From an uncultured cyanobacterium (GTDB lineage: Bacteria > Cyanobacteriota > Cyanobacteriia > PCC-6307 > Cyanobiaceae): DNA of 64,000 nucleotides. Numbering within the stretch: position 1 is the stretch's first letter; every line of letters begins with the position of its first letter. Shown in pieces: positions 27,146 to 35,126 of the stretch. The translations under genes and the position numbers were made by a program. The DNA lies in the NCBI GenBank assembly GCA_903917565.1, contig CAIXBB010000038.1, forward strand, positions 211,309 to 275,308, given 5' to 3'. The notes under the pieces are model-generated. The model did no database searches. It worked only from the letters and a program-made list of their open reading frames with translations, and had not been told where the DNA came from.

Positions 27146-30100
27146 CCAGCAGCGGCAAAGTGAGAATCTACGAGCTGTCGAAGGACCTGGGCCTGGACAA
27201 CAAGGACGTGCTCGATGCCGCCGAAAAGCTCTCCATTGCGGCCAAGAGCCACAGCAGCTCGATCAGTGACGACGAAGCCACTCGCATCCGCTCGCTGATC
27301 GGGGTGAACGTCGGCGGCCCGGCCCCGTCGCGGCCCGAACCTGCGGCGCCCACCCCCCCCGCCAAGGCGATCCTGGCGGTGAAGAAAGCTGCGCCGGTTC
27401 CCGTGGGTGCCCCCAGGGCCAGCGCCCCGCTCGCAGCACCGGCACCCGCCGCCCCGGCCCCACCGGCGAGCCGTCCTCCCGCACCACGGCCCGCAGCGGC
27501 GGCCACCTCCCCCGCCCCCGCCCGGCCCGAACCGCCTGCGGCGCGCCCCAGGCCGCCAGGTGCTCCTGCCCCGTCCCCGGCCCGGCCGAGGCCGGTGGAA
27601 GCCGGCAAGCCGGCCGTTCGTCCGCCCACGATCATGGGCAAACCATCCGCAGCGGCCCCAGCCCCGACGGCCACCCCACCCGGTCCCGGCGGCCCCTCGC
27701 CTCGCCCGGTCCCGGCGGCTCCTGCCCGCTCCGCCTCCGTGGCTCCACCGGCCAAACCCCTGGCGGCGCCGAAGCCCTCCGGTCCGGCCCCGGTGAATCG
27801 CACCTCCCAGCCCCCGGTGCGCGTCGGCTCGCCCCAGCGCCCCCCGGCCCCGGCCCCGGCCCCGGCCCCGGGCAGGCCCGTCCAGGGCGGAACGGGCACC
27901 ACCCCCACACGACCCCCGGCCACCCGGCCCCAGCTCGTCGGCCGACCCCAGCCCGGCCAGGGCGGTGCCACCAGCAGCCGGCCCGCCCCACCGTCGGCCC
28001 GTCCCCAGCGTCCCGGCACCCCCGCGCCGATCCGACCCGGCAGCGCCGGCACCAGGGCCGGCGCCACCCCTGGCCGGCCCGGCCCCACCGCGCTTGAGCT
28101 GGTCGGCAAGCCGATCCGCCGCGATTCGGCGGGTCCCGGCACCACCGCCGCGGGGCGTCCGGCCGCCCCCGGCCGCCCGGGCATCCCGGCTGGCATGCGC
28201 AAGCCGATGGCTCCTGGCGAGCTGATGCAGCTCCAGAAGCCCACTGGGCGTCCCACCGCCCCGCCGCCGCGACGGCCCGACAGGAGCGAGGGCGGCACCG
28301 AAACCGGAGGGGACACCGAGGGCGTGACGCGCCCCGCCGCCACCCCGCCGGCGGCCCCCCGTCGCCCAGGATTCCGCCCGCCCACACCGGCCGGCACCCG
28401 TGCCCCTGGCGCACGGCGGCCCGACTGGGACGACAGCGCCAAGCTCGAAGCCCTGCGCAGCCGCACGCCCCAGAAGCAGCGCCAGAAGGTTCACATCATC
28501 GGCGAAAACGATGATGCCCTCACCGCCGAAACCGGTGGCTACGCAGGCGAGCAGGAAGCCCTGGTGCTTCAGGCCAGCCTGGCCCGGCCGGCCAAACCCC
28601 GCACCCCCGGCGGCGCCCAGGCCAAACCCACCGTGGCGGTGCGCAAACGCAAGAAAGAGACCACCCGCCAGCGGCAGCGGCGCCGTGCCATGGAACTCCG
28701 GGCGTCCCGCGAAGCCAAGGCCCAGCGTCCCGAGATGCTGATCGTGCCCGAGGGCAATCTCACGGTGCAGGAACTGGCCGACCGACTCGGGGTGGAGAGC
28801 TCCGAGATCATCAAATCCCTCTTCTTCAAGGGGATCATCGCCACCGTCACCCAGACCCTCGATCTGCACACGATCGAGACGGTTTCGGAGGAGTTCGGTG
28901 TGCCCGTGCTCCAGGACGACATCGAAGCCGCGGCCAAGAAGACCGTGGAGATGATCGAGGACAGCGACCTGGCACACCTGATCCGCCGGCCCCCGGTGGT
29001 GACCGTGATGGGTCACGTCGATCACGGCAAGACAAGCCTGCTGGATGCCATCCGCAAGACGCGGGTGGCGGCGGGCGAAGCCGGCGGCATCACCCAGCAC
29101 ATCGGCGCCTACCAGGTGGATGTGCCCCACGGTGACGAACACCGCAAGATCACCTTCCTCGACACGCCGGGCCACGAGGCGTTCACGGCCATGCGGGCCC
29201 GCGGCACCAAGGTCACCGACGTGGCGGTGCTGGTAGTGGCCGCCGACGACGGCGTCCGCCCCCAGACCCTGGAGGCGATCAGCCACGCCCGCGCCGCCGA
29301 GGTGCCGATCGTTGTGGCCATCAACAAGATCGACAAGGAAGGGGCCCAGCCCGAGCGGGTCAAACAGGAGCTCTCTGGCCTCGATCTGGTGGCCGAGGAC
29401 TGGGGCGGCACCACCGTGATGGTCCCCGTGAGCGCCATCAAGGGCGAAAACATCGACAAGCTGCTGGAGATGATCCTGCTGGTCACCGAAGTGGAGGACC
29501 TGCAGGCCAACCCCGACCGGATGGCCCGGGGCACGGTGATCGAGGCCCACCTTGACAAGGCCAAGGGTCCGGTGGCCACCCTGCTGATCCAGAACGGCAC
29601 CCTCAAGGCCGGTGACGTGCTGGCGGCCGGTCCGATTCTCGGCAAGGTGCGCGCCATGGTCGATGACACCGGCAAACGGGTCAAGCAGGCCGGCCCCTCC
29701 AGCGCCGTGGAAGCCCTCGGGTTCAGCGAGGTGCCCACCGCCGGCGATGAGTTCGAGGTCTACATCGATGAGAAGAGCGCCCGGGCGGTCGTCGGCGACC
29801 GGGCCAACGAGGCCCGGGCCACCCGCCTGGCCCAGCAGATGGCCTCCAGGAGAGTGTCCCTGGCCTCGATGTCGGGCCAGGCCAGCGAAGGCGAGCTGAA
29901 GGAGCTCAACCTCATCCTCAAGGCCGATGTCCAGGGCAGCGTGGAGGCGATCCTCGGATCCCTCGAGCAGCTACCCCAGGAGGAGGTTCAGGTGCGCGTG
30001 CTGCTGTCGGCGCCTGGCGAGATCACCGAAACCGATGTGGATCTGGCCGCCGCCTCAGGCGCCGTGATCGTGGGCTTCAACACCTCGATGGCTTCCGGTG

Positions 30101-30513
30101 CCAAGCGTGCCGCCGATGCCACCGGCGTGGACGTGCGCGATTACGACGTCATCTACAAGCTCCTGGAGGACATCCAGATGGCCATGGAGGGCCTGCTGGA
30201 GCCGGAGCTGGTGGAGGAGAACCTGGGCGAGGCGGAAGTGCGGGCCGTGTTCACCATTGGCAAGAGCGCCGTGGCCGGTTGCTATGTCACCAACGGCAAG
30301 CTGCAGCGCAACTGCCGCATCCGCGTGCACCGCGGCAAGGAGCTCGTCTACGAAGGCGATCTCGATTCGCTGCGTCGCAACAAGGACGACGTCAAGGAGG
30401 TGGCCACCGGCTTCGAGTGCGGCCTCGGCTGCGATCGGTTCACCGGCTGGCAGGAGCGGGATAGGGTCGAGGCCTTCAAGCTGGTCACCCAGCGCCGGAC
30501 CCTCAGCACCTGA
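27142..30513 (+). CDS. infB: Translation initiation factor IF-2, with long Pro/Ala-rich N-terminal region
   Basis: This 1123-residue GTPase brings initiator tRNA to the 30S subunit. An IF2-N helical subdomain at residues 1-50 ([20 protein letters not shown]) is followed by a proline/alanine/arginine-rich, probably disordered region from about 55 to 430. A second IF2-N-like module ([20 protein letters not shown]) lies near 535. The G domain has G1 GHVDHGKTS at 624-632, G3 DTPGHEAFT at 674 and G4 NKID at 728. Domains II-IV follow to the end ([18 protein letters not shown]). Length is at the high end because of the linker. It follows ylxR with a 4-base overlap. Confidence 0.97.
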   Translation: MTSSGKVRIYELSKDLGLDNKDVLDAAEKLSIAAKSHSSSISDDEATRIRSLIGVNVGGPAPSRPEPAAPTPPAKAILAVKKAAPVPVGAPRASAPLAAPAPAAPAPPASRPPAPRPAAAATSPAPARPEPPAARPRPPGAPAPSPARPRPVEAGKPAVRPPTIMGKPSAAAPAPTATPPGPGGPSPRPVPAAPARSASVAPPAKPLAAPKPSGPAPVNRTSQPPVRVGSPQRPPAPAPAPAPGRPVQGGTGTTPTRPPATRPQLVGRPQPGQGGATSSRPAPPSARPQRPGTPAPIRPGSAGTRAGATPGRPGPTALELVGKPIRRDSAGPGTTAAGRPAAPGRPGIPAGMRKPMAPGELMQLQKPTGRPTAPPPRRPDRSEGGTETGGDTEGVTRPAATPPAAPRRPGFRPPTPAGTRAPGARRPDWDDSAKLEALRSRTPQKQRQKVHIIGENDDALTAETGGYAGEQEALVLQASLARPAKPRTPGGAQAKPTVAVRKRKKETTRQRQRRRAMELRASREAKAQRPEMLIVPEGNLTVQELADRLGVESSEIIKSLFFKGIIATVTQTLDLHTIETVSEEFGVPVLQDDIEAAAKKTVEMIEDSDLAHLIRRPPVVTVMGHVDHGKTSLLDAIRKTRVAAGEAGGITQHIGAYQVDVPHGDEHRKITFLDTPGHEAFTAMRARGTKVTDVAVLVVAADDGVRPQTLEAISHARAAEVPIVVAINKIDKEGAQPERVKQELSGLDLVAEDWGGTTVMVPVSAIKGENIDKLLEMILLVTEVEDLQANPDRMARGTVIEAHLDKAKGPVATLLIQNGTLKAGDVLAAGPILGKVRAMVDDTGKRVKQAGPSSAVEALGFSEVPTAGDEFEVYIDEKSARAVVGDRANEARATRLAQQMASRRVSLASMSGQASEGELKELNLILKADVQGSVEAILGSLEQLPQEEVQVRVLLSAPGEITETDVDLAAASGAVIVGFNTSMASGAKRAADATGVDVRDYDVIYKLLEDIQMAMEGLLEPELVEENLGEAEVRAVFTIGKSAVAGCYVTNGKLQRNCRIRVHRGKELVYEGDLDSLRRNKDDVKEVATGFECGLGCDRFTGWQERDRVEAFKLVTQRRTLST

Positions 30514-30517
30514 TCCC

Positions 30518-31195
30518 GTGACGCCCCGCAGCGAGCCGCTGCTCTGGCTTCAGCTGATTGCCGTCGGGGTGTTGCCGCTGGAGGCCCTGCTGCTGTTGCT
30601 CTTGCTCGCCGGCAGCGACCCCGGCCCCCTGCCGGGGCTGGAGAGACTGCTCTGCTGGGCCATCGGCGCCCTGGCGCCGTCCCTGCTTCTGGTGCGTCGC
30701 CCCGCCGACGTCTGGTCGTTGCTGCTGCTGCAGACCCCCCTGCGAGCTCGTAGGGAGCTGCAGCGCCGGCTCAGTCGCCTCCAGGCCACCCCAGCTCTGG
30801 CGCTGGCCACGGCAGGCGGTGCCGCCCTCGGCCTTCCCCTGCTGTGGTGGATCGACCGCCAGGCGGCCGTGGCCTCCCCCTTCTCGCCCTTCGCCTCCTC
30901 CCCGCGCCTGGTGGCCCTGCTGCTGGCGGCGGTGCTGCTGGCGGTGATGCTGTGGCAGTGGCAACAGCTGATCCAGTCCCTCTGGCTGCTCAGTCGCAAC
31001 GCCGAGACCGTGGCCAGCACCCCGCCGCTCACCCTGGCGGAACTGGAGCAGCAACGTCTCTGCCTGGGCCTGCCACTGCTGCTACTGGAGCCCCTGAAGC
31101 TGCCGGAGCCCTCAGCCGTTGAGCCGGTTGCGGTCGAGCCAGAGCAGCCCACCGAAGAGGCCAAGGGCTCCGATCTGGATCAGCAGGTCCCCTGA
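30518..31195 (+). CDS. Low-complexity-tail membrane protein
   Basis: This 225-residue protein starts at a GTG just 4 bases after infB. It has four hydrophobic segments at about residues 9-31, 42-60, 93-111 and 130-147. An acidic, repetitive C-terminal tail follows (PSAVEPVAVEPEQPTEEAKG). The layout fits the cyanobacterial 'low-complexity tail membrane protein' family that I recall beside infB. Function is unknown. The 3' end overlaps the converging DUF3493 gene by 84 bases, so the tail is coded opposite another protein's C-terminus. Part of its low complexity may reflect that overlap. Confidence 0.75.
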   Translation: MTPRSEPLLWLQLIAVGVLPLEALLLLLLLAGSDPGPLPGLERLLCWAIGALAPSLLLVRRPADVWSLLLLQTPLRARRELQRRLSRLQATPALALATAGGAALGLPLLWWIDRQAAVASPFSPFASSPRLVALLLAAVLLAVMLWQWQQLIQSLWLLSRNAETVASTPPLTLAELEQQRLCLGLPLLLLEPLKLPEPSAVEPVAVEPEQPTEEAKGSDLDQQVP

Positions 31196-31369
31196 GGCCA
31201 CCTCCGAGCCGGCCGAGGCACGCATCACCATGGTCGCCAGCCCCAGCCCGGCGGAGGCCACAAGAGCGAACCACAGCGCCCGCCGCAGCCCCCGCCAGGG
31301 GGTCCTGGCCTCTTGCAGCAGACGCTGGCGTAGCTCAGGATCCAGGGATCTCTTCGGGTCAGATCCCAT
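31112..31369 (-). CDS. DUF3493 family membrane protein
   Basis: This 85-residue protein starts MGSDPKRSLDPELRQRLLQE and has the family motif EARTPWRGLRRALWFALVAS. Two hydrophobic helices follow at about residues 33-50 and 60-78 (LLIQIGALGLFGGLLWLDRN). DUF3493 proteins occur in cyanobacteria and plants and resemble part of LPA1-like photosystem II assembly factors, but no function can be claimed here. The C-terminal 28 codons run antisense to the end of the low-complexity-tail membrane gene. Confidence 0.82.
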   Translation of the reverse strand: MGSDPKRSLDPELRQRLLQEARTPWRGLRRALWFALVASAGLGLATMVMRASAGSEVASGDLLIQIGALGLFGGLLWLDRNRLNG

Positions 31370-31402
31370 GGAATGGCGCGCAGCGGGGGTCGATCCGGTG
31401 AA

Positions 31403-31411
31403 TGCTAATTT
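31403..31411 (+). promoter_or_regulatory. Possible extended -10 element of tRNA-Thr(CGT)
   Basis: TGCTAATTT matches an extended -10 (TG-n-TANNNT) placed 10 bases before the mature tRNA 5' end. No good -35 box is seen. This is inference from position. Confidence 0.35.
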
Positions 31412-31421
31412 CTTGGCCGAT

Positions 31422-31493
<72 letters not shown>

Positions 31494-31553
31494 TCTCCGC
31501 TCACCCCCCTCGATCGGTTTCCGTGCGGCTCAGTCGCTGGCGATACTGGAGCC

Positions 31554-32042
31554 ATGGATGATCTGAGGGTGCGGCACGAGCGGCTGGTGGACATTCACCA
31601 CGGGGCGCTGAGCGAGGCTGCCGAACGTCTGCTGGCGGAAGCGACCTGGTCGCTGGCCACCACGGCCCTGCTGCTGGCGGCAGAGGGCACGGACCGAAGC
31701 CGTGTGGTGGCGGTGGGTGACCTCGGCCGCTGGATCGACCATCTCGGGCCGGATCTGGACAGCTTCGTGAGGCTGCGACGCCAAGGTGTCGGGACCGAAG
31801 AGGCCTATGCCAGATGCCACGCCCTGGAAGGGGATACCTTCCTGAGCGCCTGGCAGGCTCTCCAGGGAAAACTTCCCCTGGTGAGCCACGACGATCTCAA
31901 CGGCTTCGCCGTTCTGTCCCAGCAGGGGTTCTCCAGAACTCCCCGAAACATGCTCGTGGTGGTGAACTGGAGCAATCAGGTGACCGCATTCCTGGTGGCT
32001 TGTGATCGACTGAGGCGGGAGAAACAACGTCCGTCAGCCTGA
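31554..32042 (+). CDS. Hypothetical protein, 162 residues
   Basis: I do not recognise this protein. It reads MDDLRVRHERLVDIHHGALS, then a mostly helical N-terminal half (AAERLLAEATWSLATTALLL). The middle is polar (DLGRWIDHLGPDLDSFVRLR), and the C-terminal half has beta-like strands (NMLVVVNWSNQVTAFLVA). There is no signal peptide, and the hydrophobic stretches are too short and mixed for a clear membrane span. It has no cysteine-rich motif. It lies 60 bases after tRNA-Thr and converges with cyAbrB. The codons look normal for the region. It may be lineage-restricted. Confidence 0.65.
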   Translation: MDDLRVRHERLVDIHHGALSEAAERLLAEATWSLATTALLLAAEGTDRSRVVAVGDLGRWIDHLGPDLDSFVRLRRQGVGTEEAYARCHALEGDTFLSAWQALQGKLPLVSHDDLNGFAVLSQQGFSRTPRNMLVVVNWSNQVTAFLVACDRLRREKQRPSA

Positions 32043-32096
32043 GCAGAAACCTTCCAAGGGAATGACTTCTGGCCGGAGGCTCGCTCTCTGTCAGAG

Positions 32097-32465
32097 TCAG
32101 TCGTCGTCCTCGGAGGATCCGGCGGGAATCAGGCGGATCTGCTTGCGGCCGAGCTTGATCTCGAATTCATCGCCTGGCTGCAGATCGAGCATGGCGGTGT
32201 AGGCCTTCCCGACCAGAAGATTGCCGTTGCCCTGGACGGTGGCCACGTAGCTGAGTTTGCGGCCACCTTTGGACGCACCTTTGCCACCGCCTTCGCCCAG
32301 GCTGACACCCTTGGCTTCCAGCAGTGCCTCATAAAAAGCCGTGAAATTCAGACGCTCGGCCCCATCCTTTTTGGTGCTGACGTAGCCGCAACCACGCACC
32401 AGGTCAGATTTCGAGACATCGCCCAGCTCCTTGACCTTGGCCAGGAGATCAGAACCGGTGAGCAT
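32097..32465 (-). CDS. cyAbrB family transcriptional regulator
   Basis: This 122-residue protein has the cyanobacterial AbrB-like layout. The N-terminal region MLTGSDLLAKVKELGDVSKS, DLVRGCGYVSTKKDGAERLN and FTAFYEALLEAKGVSL is followed by a glycine-rich link. The C-terminal AbrB-type DNA-binding fold is RKLSYVATVQGNGNLLVG, KAYTAMLDLQPGDEFEIKLG. cyAbrB proteins are abundant DNA-binding regulators of carbon/nitrogen metabolism in cyanobacteria. The tail is acidic (SSEDDD). The ATG at 32465 is preferred over one 9 bases upstream. The AT-rich leader and the -10 element suggest its own promoter. Confidence 0.93.
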   Translation of the reverse strand: MLTGSDLLAKVKELGDVSKSDLVRGCGYVSTKKDGAERLNFTAFYEALLEAKGVSLGEGGGKGASKGGRKLSYVATVQGNGNLLVGKAYTAMLDLQPGDEFEIKLGRKQIRLIPAGSSEDDD

Positions 32466-32492
32466 GGGGAGCAAAAAAACTTTTCAAGTCGC

Positions 32493-32498
32493 ATCATA
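32493..32498 (-). promoter_or_regulatory. Candidate -10 element of the cyAbrB gene
   Basis: TATGAT on the minus strand lies 28 bases upstream of the cyAbrB ATG in an unusually AT-rich stretch. A clear -35 hexamer at 16-18 bases is not seen. Confidence 0.45.
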
Positions 32499-32613
32499 AA
32501 GGTTTATCCGCTTGTCGTCATTAGACGAACTGCCGATAAACCCAGAGACCAACTCACGGCTGTACCGGCGCTGGGCTTGACCCAGGGCAGGGGCCCAGCC
32601 CCCATCCAGGTGC

Positions 32614-32877
32614 TCAGCACAACGCGACGGGCCATTCCACCTTGACCACGTCGAAACCATCTCCACCGAGGCGATTCAGCTCACCGGCGGCGCGCAGGGC
32701 AGCTTCACGGGTATGGAACAGATAGGCCGACATCGGATGGCTCACATCCCCCAGGCCCTGGTCGTCGGGGCGGATCGAGACGTACGAGCCATCGGAGAGA
32801 CGCTGCAGCACATAGCGCTCGGCCTGGGTGCACTCCAGGGGATGCGCTGGATCGATCTCGGGTGCCCAGAAATGCAT
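32614..32877 (-). CDS. Hypothetical protein, 87 residues
   Basis: This small soluble protein begins MHFWAPEIDPAHPLECTQAE and continues RYVLQRLSDGSYVSIRPDDQ, then SAYLFHTREAALRAAGELNR. It ends with a strand (GFDVVKVEWPVALC). The pattern of strand, loop and helix suggests a compact alpha/beta fold, and the terminal cysteine is notable. I do not recognise the family. I chose the ATG at 32877 because a start further upstream would only add a basic, non-conserved lead. It is separated from cyAbrB by 148 bases and from the secreted protein gene by 96 bases. Confidence 0.6.
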   Translation of the reverse strand: MHFWAPEIDPAHPLECTQAERYVLQRLSDGSYVSIRPDDQGLGDVSHPMSAYLFHTREAALRAAGELNRLGGDGFDVVKVEWPVALC

Positions 32878-32973
32878 CACAACCCCTGTGAGTGGCTTCT
32901 CTGGCCTAATCCAGCCGAGCCGCCAGCCGCCAGGTGGCGCCACATGTCGTTGCAACCTGCCAACCCCGCGTGG

Positions 32974-33279
32974 TCACGTCTGATTGCCGCCGAAGTCATC
33001 GGCGTAGCCCTGATAAGGGTCGAACTCATTCCAGCCGGGACTGGCGTTCTGGAGCAGTCCGTAGCGGGCATCGACGTCATTCATCAGAGTGTTGCCCGTG
33101 GGAACCGTGTCGCAGGTGATCGAACCATCGGCACCGGTGACGCAATTCTCGAACTGCACGTTCGCCAGAACCTTTCCTGCTCCTCCCATCAGAGAAAGCA
33201 ACAGGCCAGCGGCCATGGAGAGGGCGAAGCGTGCTGTGGACAGCCTCGAAGCCTCACGGGGTTGCTGTTCTTTGGCCAT
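32974..33279 (-). CDS. Small exported protein of unknown function
   Basis: This 101-residue protein has a signal peptide: a basic lead (MAKEQQPREASRLSTAR), a hydrophobic core FALSMAAGLLLSLMGGAG and a cleavage-like site after K-V-L-A. The mature part is about 62 residues. It contains two cysteines (FENCVTGADGSITCDTV), likely a disulfide, and then a polar tail with aromatic residues (RYGLLQNASPGWNEFDPYQG). I do not recognise the family, but it looks like a periplasmic or lumenal picocyanobacterial protein. The start was chosen at the ATG 51 bases before the divergent small membrane gene. Confidence 0.65.
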   Translation of the reverse strand: MAKEQQPREASRLSTARFALSMAAGLLLSLMGGAGKVLANVQFENCVTGADGSITCDTVPTGNTLMNDVDARYGLLQNASPGWNEFDPYQGYADDFGGNQT

Positions 33280-33329
33280 CACTGGGGAGCATCTGCTGGG
33301 ATGATGGCACCGCTTCAACACCCGCACCC

Positions 33330-33443
33330 ATGTACACCGATTGGACCGCTGTGATCCTGCTGCTGCTCACGGCCGCACCTCTGGCGGCTGTGGTGGCCAC
33401 CACAGCCTTCTTCATCTGGCGGCGGAAACGGACCTCGCGGTGA
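33330..33443 (+). CDS. Candidate 37-residue membrane peptide
   Basis: The frame reads MYTDWTAVILLLLTAAPLAA, then VVATTAFFIWRRKRTSR: one hydrophobic helix of about 22 residues closed by a strongly basic end. This follows the positive-inside rule for an N-out peptide. The ATG lies 51 bases from the divergent exported-protein gene. Its last 32 bases overlap the end of the converging zinc-ribbon gene. It is too short for confident calling from composition alone and I know no matching family. Confidence 0.45.
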   Translation: MYTDWTAVILLLLTAAPLAAVVATTAFFIWRRKRTSR

Positions 33444-33624
33444 CCCTCCGGAAGAACAGCTCCCCACCTTCCATCCTCGGTGCGTTCCCCTGGCCAAGGC
33501 AATCGAGACAAGTGCGGTAACGCTGATCATCAATCCTCAGCAGGCCGCTCCCGCCACACTGGGGACATCGGCACGGTGCAAGGGAATGGCCCCTTGAATC
33601 GGAGGAAGGAACCTGGAGAGACAT
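33412..33624 (-). CDS. Small DnaJ-type zinc-knuckle protein
   Basis: This 70-residue frame carries two cysteine knuckles like half of a DnaJ zinc centre: CRCPQCGGSG and, after a short hairpin (LLRIDDQRYRT), CLDCLGQG, each with the C-x-x-C-x-G-x-G spacing. Such mini-proteins can bind one zinc. No J domain is present. The start is uncertain, because the frame is open upstream to 33783, and the ATG at 33624 was picked for the lack of family features before it. The C-terminal 11 codons overlap the converging membrane peptide gene. Confidence 0.55.
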   Translation of the reverse strand: MSLQVPSSDSRGHSLAPCRCPQCGGSGLLRIDDQRYRTCLDCLGQGNAPRMEGGELFFRRVTARSVSAAR

Positions 33625-33697
33625 GGCCAGCTGGCAAAGGATTGTCCTGATCTCCTCACTGTGCCTGGCCAAGACCCCTTGAATCCCGAAATCTTCC

Positions 33698-34660
33698 TTA
33701 AGGCTTTTTAGTCTGGGCCCGCTCCAGGTGCAAACAGGCCTCAAGGGCCTCCGGGGACAGGCTGTCCGCCAGCTCCCGGGCACTGAGACGGCTGCCCGGC
33801 GGCACCAGCTCCAGACTAGAAGCCAGGCAACCGATCACCGCCGGGGCGTCCATGCCTCGGCTGCGCAGTCCGGCCAGACCATCGGCCCCTTCCCGTTTGC
33901 TCAGCCGCTCGCCCCGGCCGTCCCGCCAGAGGGGCACGTGGGCATAGGCCGGCGGAGGGGCTCCGAGGGCGGCCATCACAGCCACCTGGGCGCCGGTGGA
34001 GGGCCAGAGATCATCCCCTCGAACGACCTCGCTGATGCCCATCAGCAGCTCGTCGACGGCGGTGGCCAGGTGGTAGGCCACCACACCATCGGCCCGCCGC
34101 AGCACCACGTCCCCCACCGCGGCGGGGACGTCCTGGCCGCCGGGCTCCAGACGCAGGCGCCAGCTGGGCAGGCGACCGGCCTGGGGGCCCCACAGGGGCG
34201 CTCGATCCCGGCAGTACCCCGGATAGACCGCCAAAGCCCCGTGGGGCGCCGAAACATCGGCCAGAAGTCGCCTGCTGCAGCGGCAGGGGTAGAGGTGGCC
34301 GGCCTTGCGCAGGGCCGACAGGACAGTGGCGTAGACGCCGCGATGGTCGCTCTGGCGCACCACCGGACCATCCCAGTCGAGACCGAGCCAGTGAAGGTCC
34401 TCAAGGATCAAGGCCTCGGCACCTGCCCGGTTGCGGGGACCGTCGAGATCATCGATGCGCAGCAACCATTGCCCGTCCCTCAGCTGGGCTTCAAGCCAGC
34501 TGAGGAGGGCAGTGCGGAGGTTGCCCCGGTGCAGCGGGCCGGTGGGGGAGGGGGCGAAGCGGGTGGTGTATCCCAGGCTTCGCTGGCGCAGACCCGACGC
34601 CAGCCGATTCTGGAGATGGAGGGGGAGGCGCAAAGCCGGGGCACCGGCGGCCGCTGCCAT
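33698..34660 (-). CDS. gluQ: Glutamyl-Q tRNA(Asp) synthetase
   Basis: This 320-residue GluRS paralogue attaches glutamate to queuosine in the anticodon of tRNA(Asp) and lacks the anticodon-binding domain of true GluRS. The HIGH-like motif is RFAPSPTGPLHRGNLRTALL, and the KMSKS-like motif is GERLSKREGADG. A zinc site is formed by CRCSRRLL and YPGYCRD. Other signatures are WLLRIDDLDGPR and VRGDDLWPSTGAQ. The first 28 residues are an arginine/leucine lead that may not all be translated. It follows HU by 23 bases and is probably co-transcribed. Confidence 0.92.
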   Translation of the reverse strand: MAAAAGAPALRLPLHLQNRLASGLRQRSLGYTTRFAPSPTGPLHRGNLRTALLSWLEAQLRDGQWLLRIDDLDGPRNRAGAEALILEDLHWLGLDWDGPVVRQSDHRGVYATVLSALRKAGHLYPCRCSRRLLADVSAPHGALAVYPGYCRDRAPLWGPQAGRLPSWRLRLEPGGQDVPAAVGDVVLRRADGVVAYHLATAVDELLMGISEVVRGDDLWPSTGAQVAVMAALGAPPPAYAHVPLWRDGRGERLSKREGADGLAGLRSRGMDAPAVIGCLASSLELVPPGSRLSARELADSLSPEALEACLHLERAQTKKP

Positions 34661-34683
34661 GGCCAGAGGGCGGCTGGCGCGGA

Positions 34684-34959
34684 TCAGCCCTGAACCTTGT
34701 CCTTGAAGAGCTTGCCGGCGGTGAAGGCTGGCACGCGCTTGGCGGGGATCTTGATCTTCTCGCCGGTCTTGGGGTTCAGACCCTGACGGGCGGAACGCTC
34801 CCGGGGCTCGAAGGAACCGAAGCCGAGGATGGACACCTTCTTGCCCTCGACCACCGAATCAACGATGGTTTCGATGGCGGCATCGACCACGAGGGAGACG
34901 TCGGTCTTGGTGAGCTCCGTGCGGGCAGCCACGATGTTGACGAGATCAGCTTTGTTCAT
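34684..34959 (-). CDS. hup: HU family DNA-binding protein
   Basis: This 91-residue nucleoid protein begins MNKADLVNIVAARTELTKTD and contains the DNA-bending arm signature GFGSFEPRERSARQGLNPKT. GEKIKIPAKRVPAFTAGKLF follows, matching the canonical HU C-terminus. Dimeric HU bends and compacts DNA. Length is standard. A good promoter lies upstream at 35064-35092, giving a leader of about 100 bases. Confidence 0.97.
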   Translation of the reverse strand: MNKADLVNIVAARTELTKTDVSLVVDAAIETIVDSVVEGKKVSILGFGSFEPRERSARQGLNPKTGEKIKIPAKRVPAFTAGKLFKDKVQG

Positions 34960-35063
34960 TGTTCGGGAGAAGCCTCCGGATAGGTGGCGATGGCGGGGTT
35001 CGGGACGTCGAGTGATGGAGGCGAATCGGAAGTCCCCGACCGCCCGATGCGCTCAGCGCGCCA

Positions 35064-35092
35064 ATCGTATGGGTCTTGCGGCAGGGCCGCAA
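35064..35092 (-). promoter_or_regulatory. Candidate sigma-70-type promoter for HU, overlapping a palindrome
   Basis: On the minus strand TTGCGG (35087-35092) and TACGAT (35064-35069) are separated by 17 bases, a fair -35/-10 pair. The -35 lies inside a perfect 7-base inverted repeat, TTGCGGC-CCT-GCCGCAA (35076-35092). The palindrome could be an operator or a hairpin ending the upstream gene's transcript. No T-run follows it. Confidence 0.5.
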
Positions 35093-35126
35093 CCAGAAAA
35101 GTCCACTCATGACAGCGGTTTGGGGG

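Noticed and set aside
27840..27875. Tandem CCGGCC-like repeat as a CRISPR or satellite
   Set aside because: It is coding sequence for a Pro/Ala linker in IF-2. There are no spacers or repeat units of CRISPR type in the window.
26926..29550. Minus-strand open frame of over 870 residues opposite infB
   Set aside because: Its Gly/Arg-rich sequence is the antisense of the Pro/Ala-rich IF-2 linker. There is no independent support.
32560..32605. Terminator after the 87-residue protein gene
   Set aside because: GCTGGGC/GCCCAGC can pair, but the loop is long and there is no T-run on either strand.
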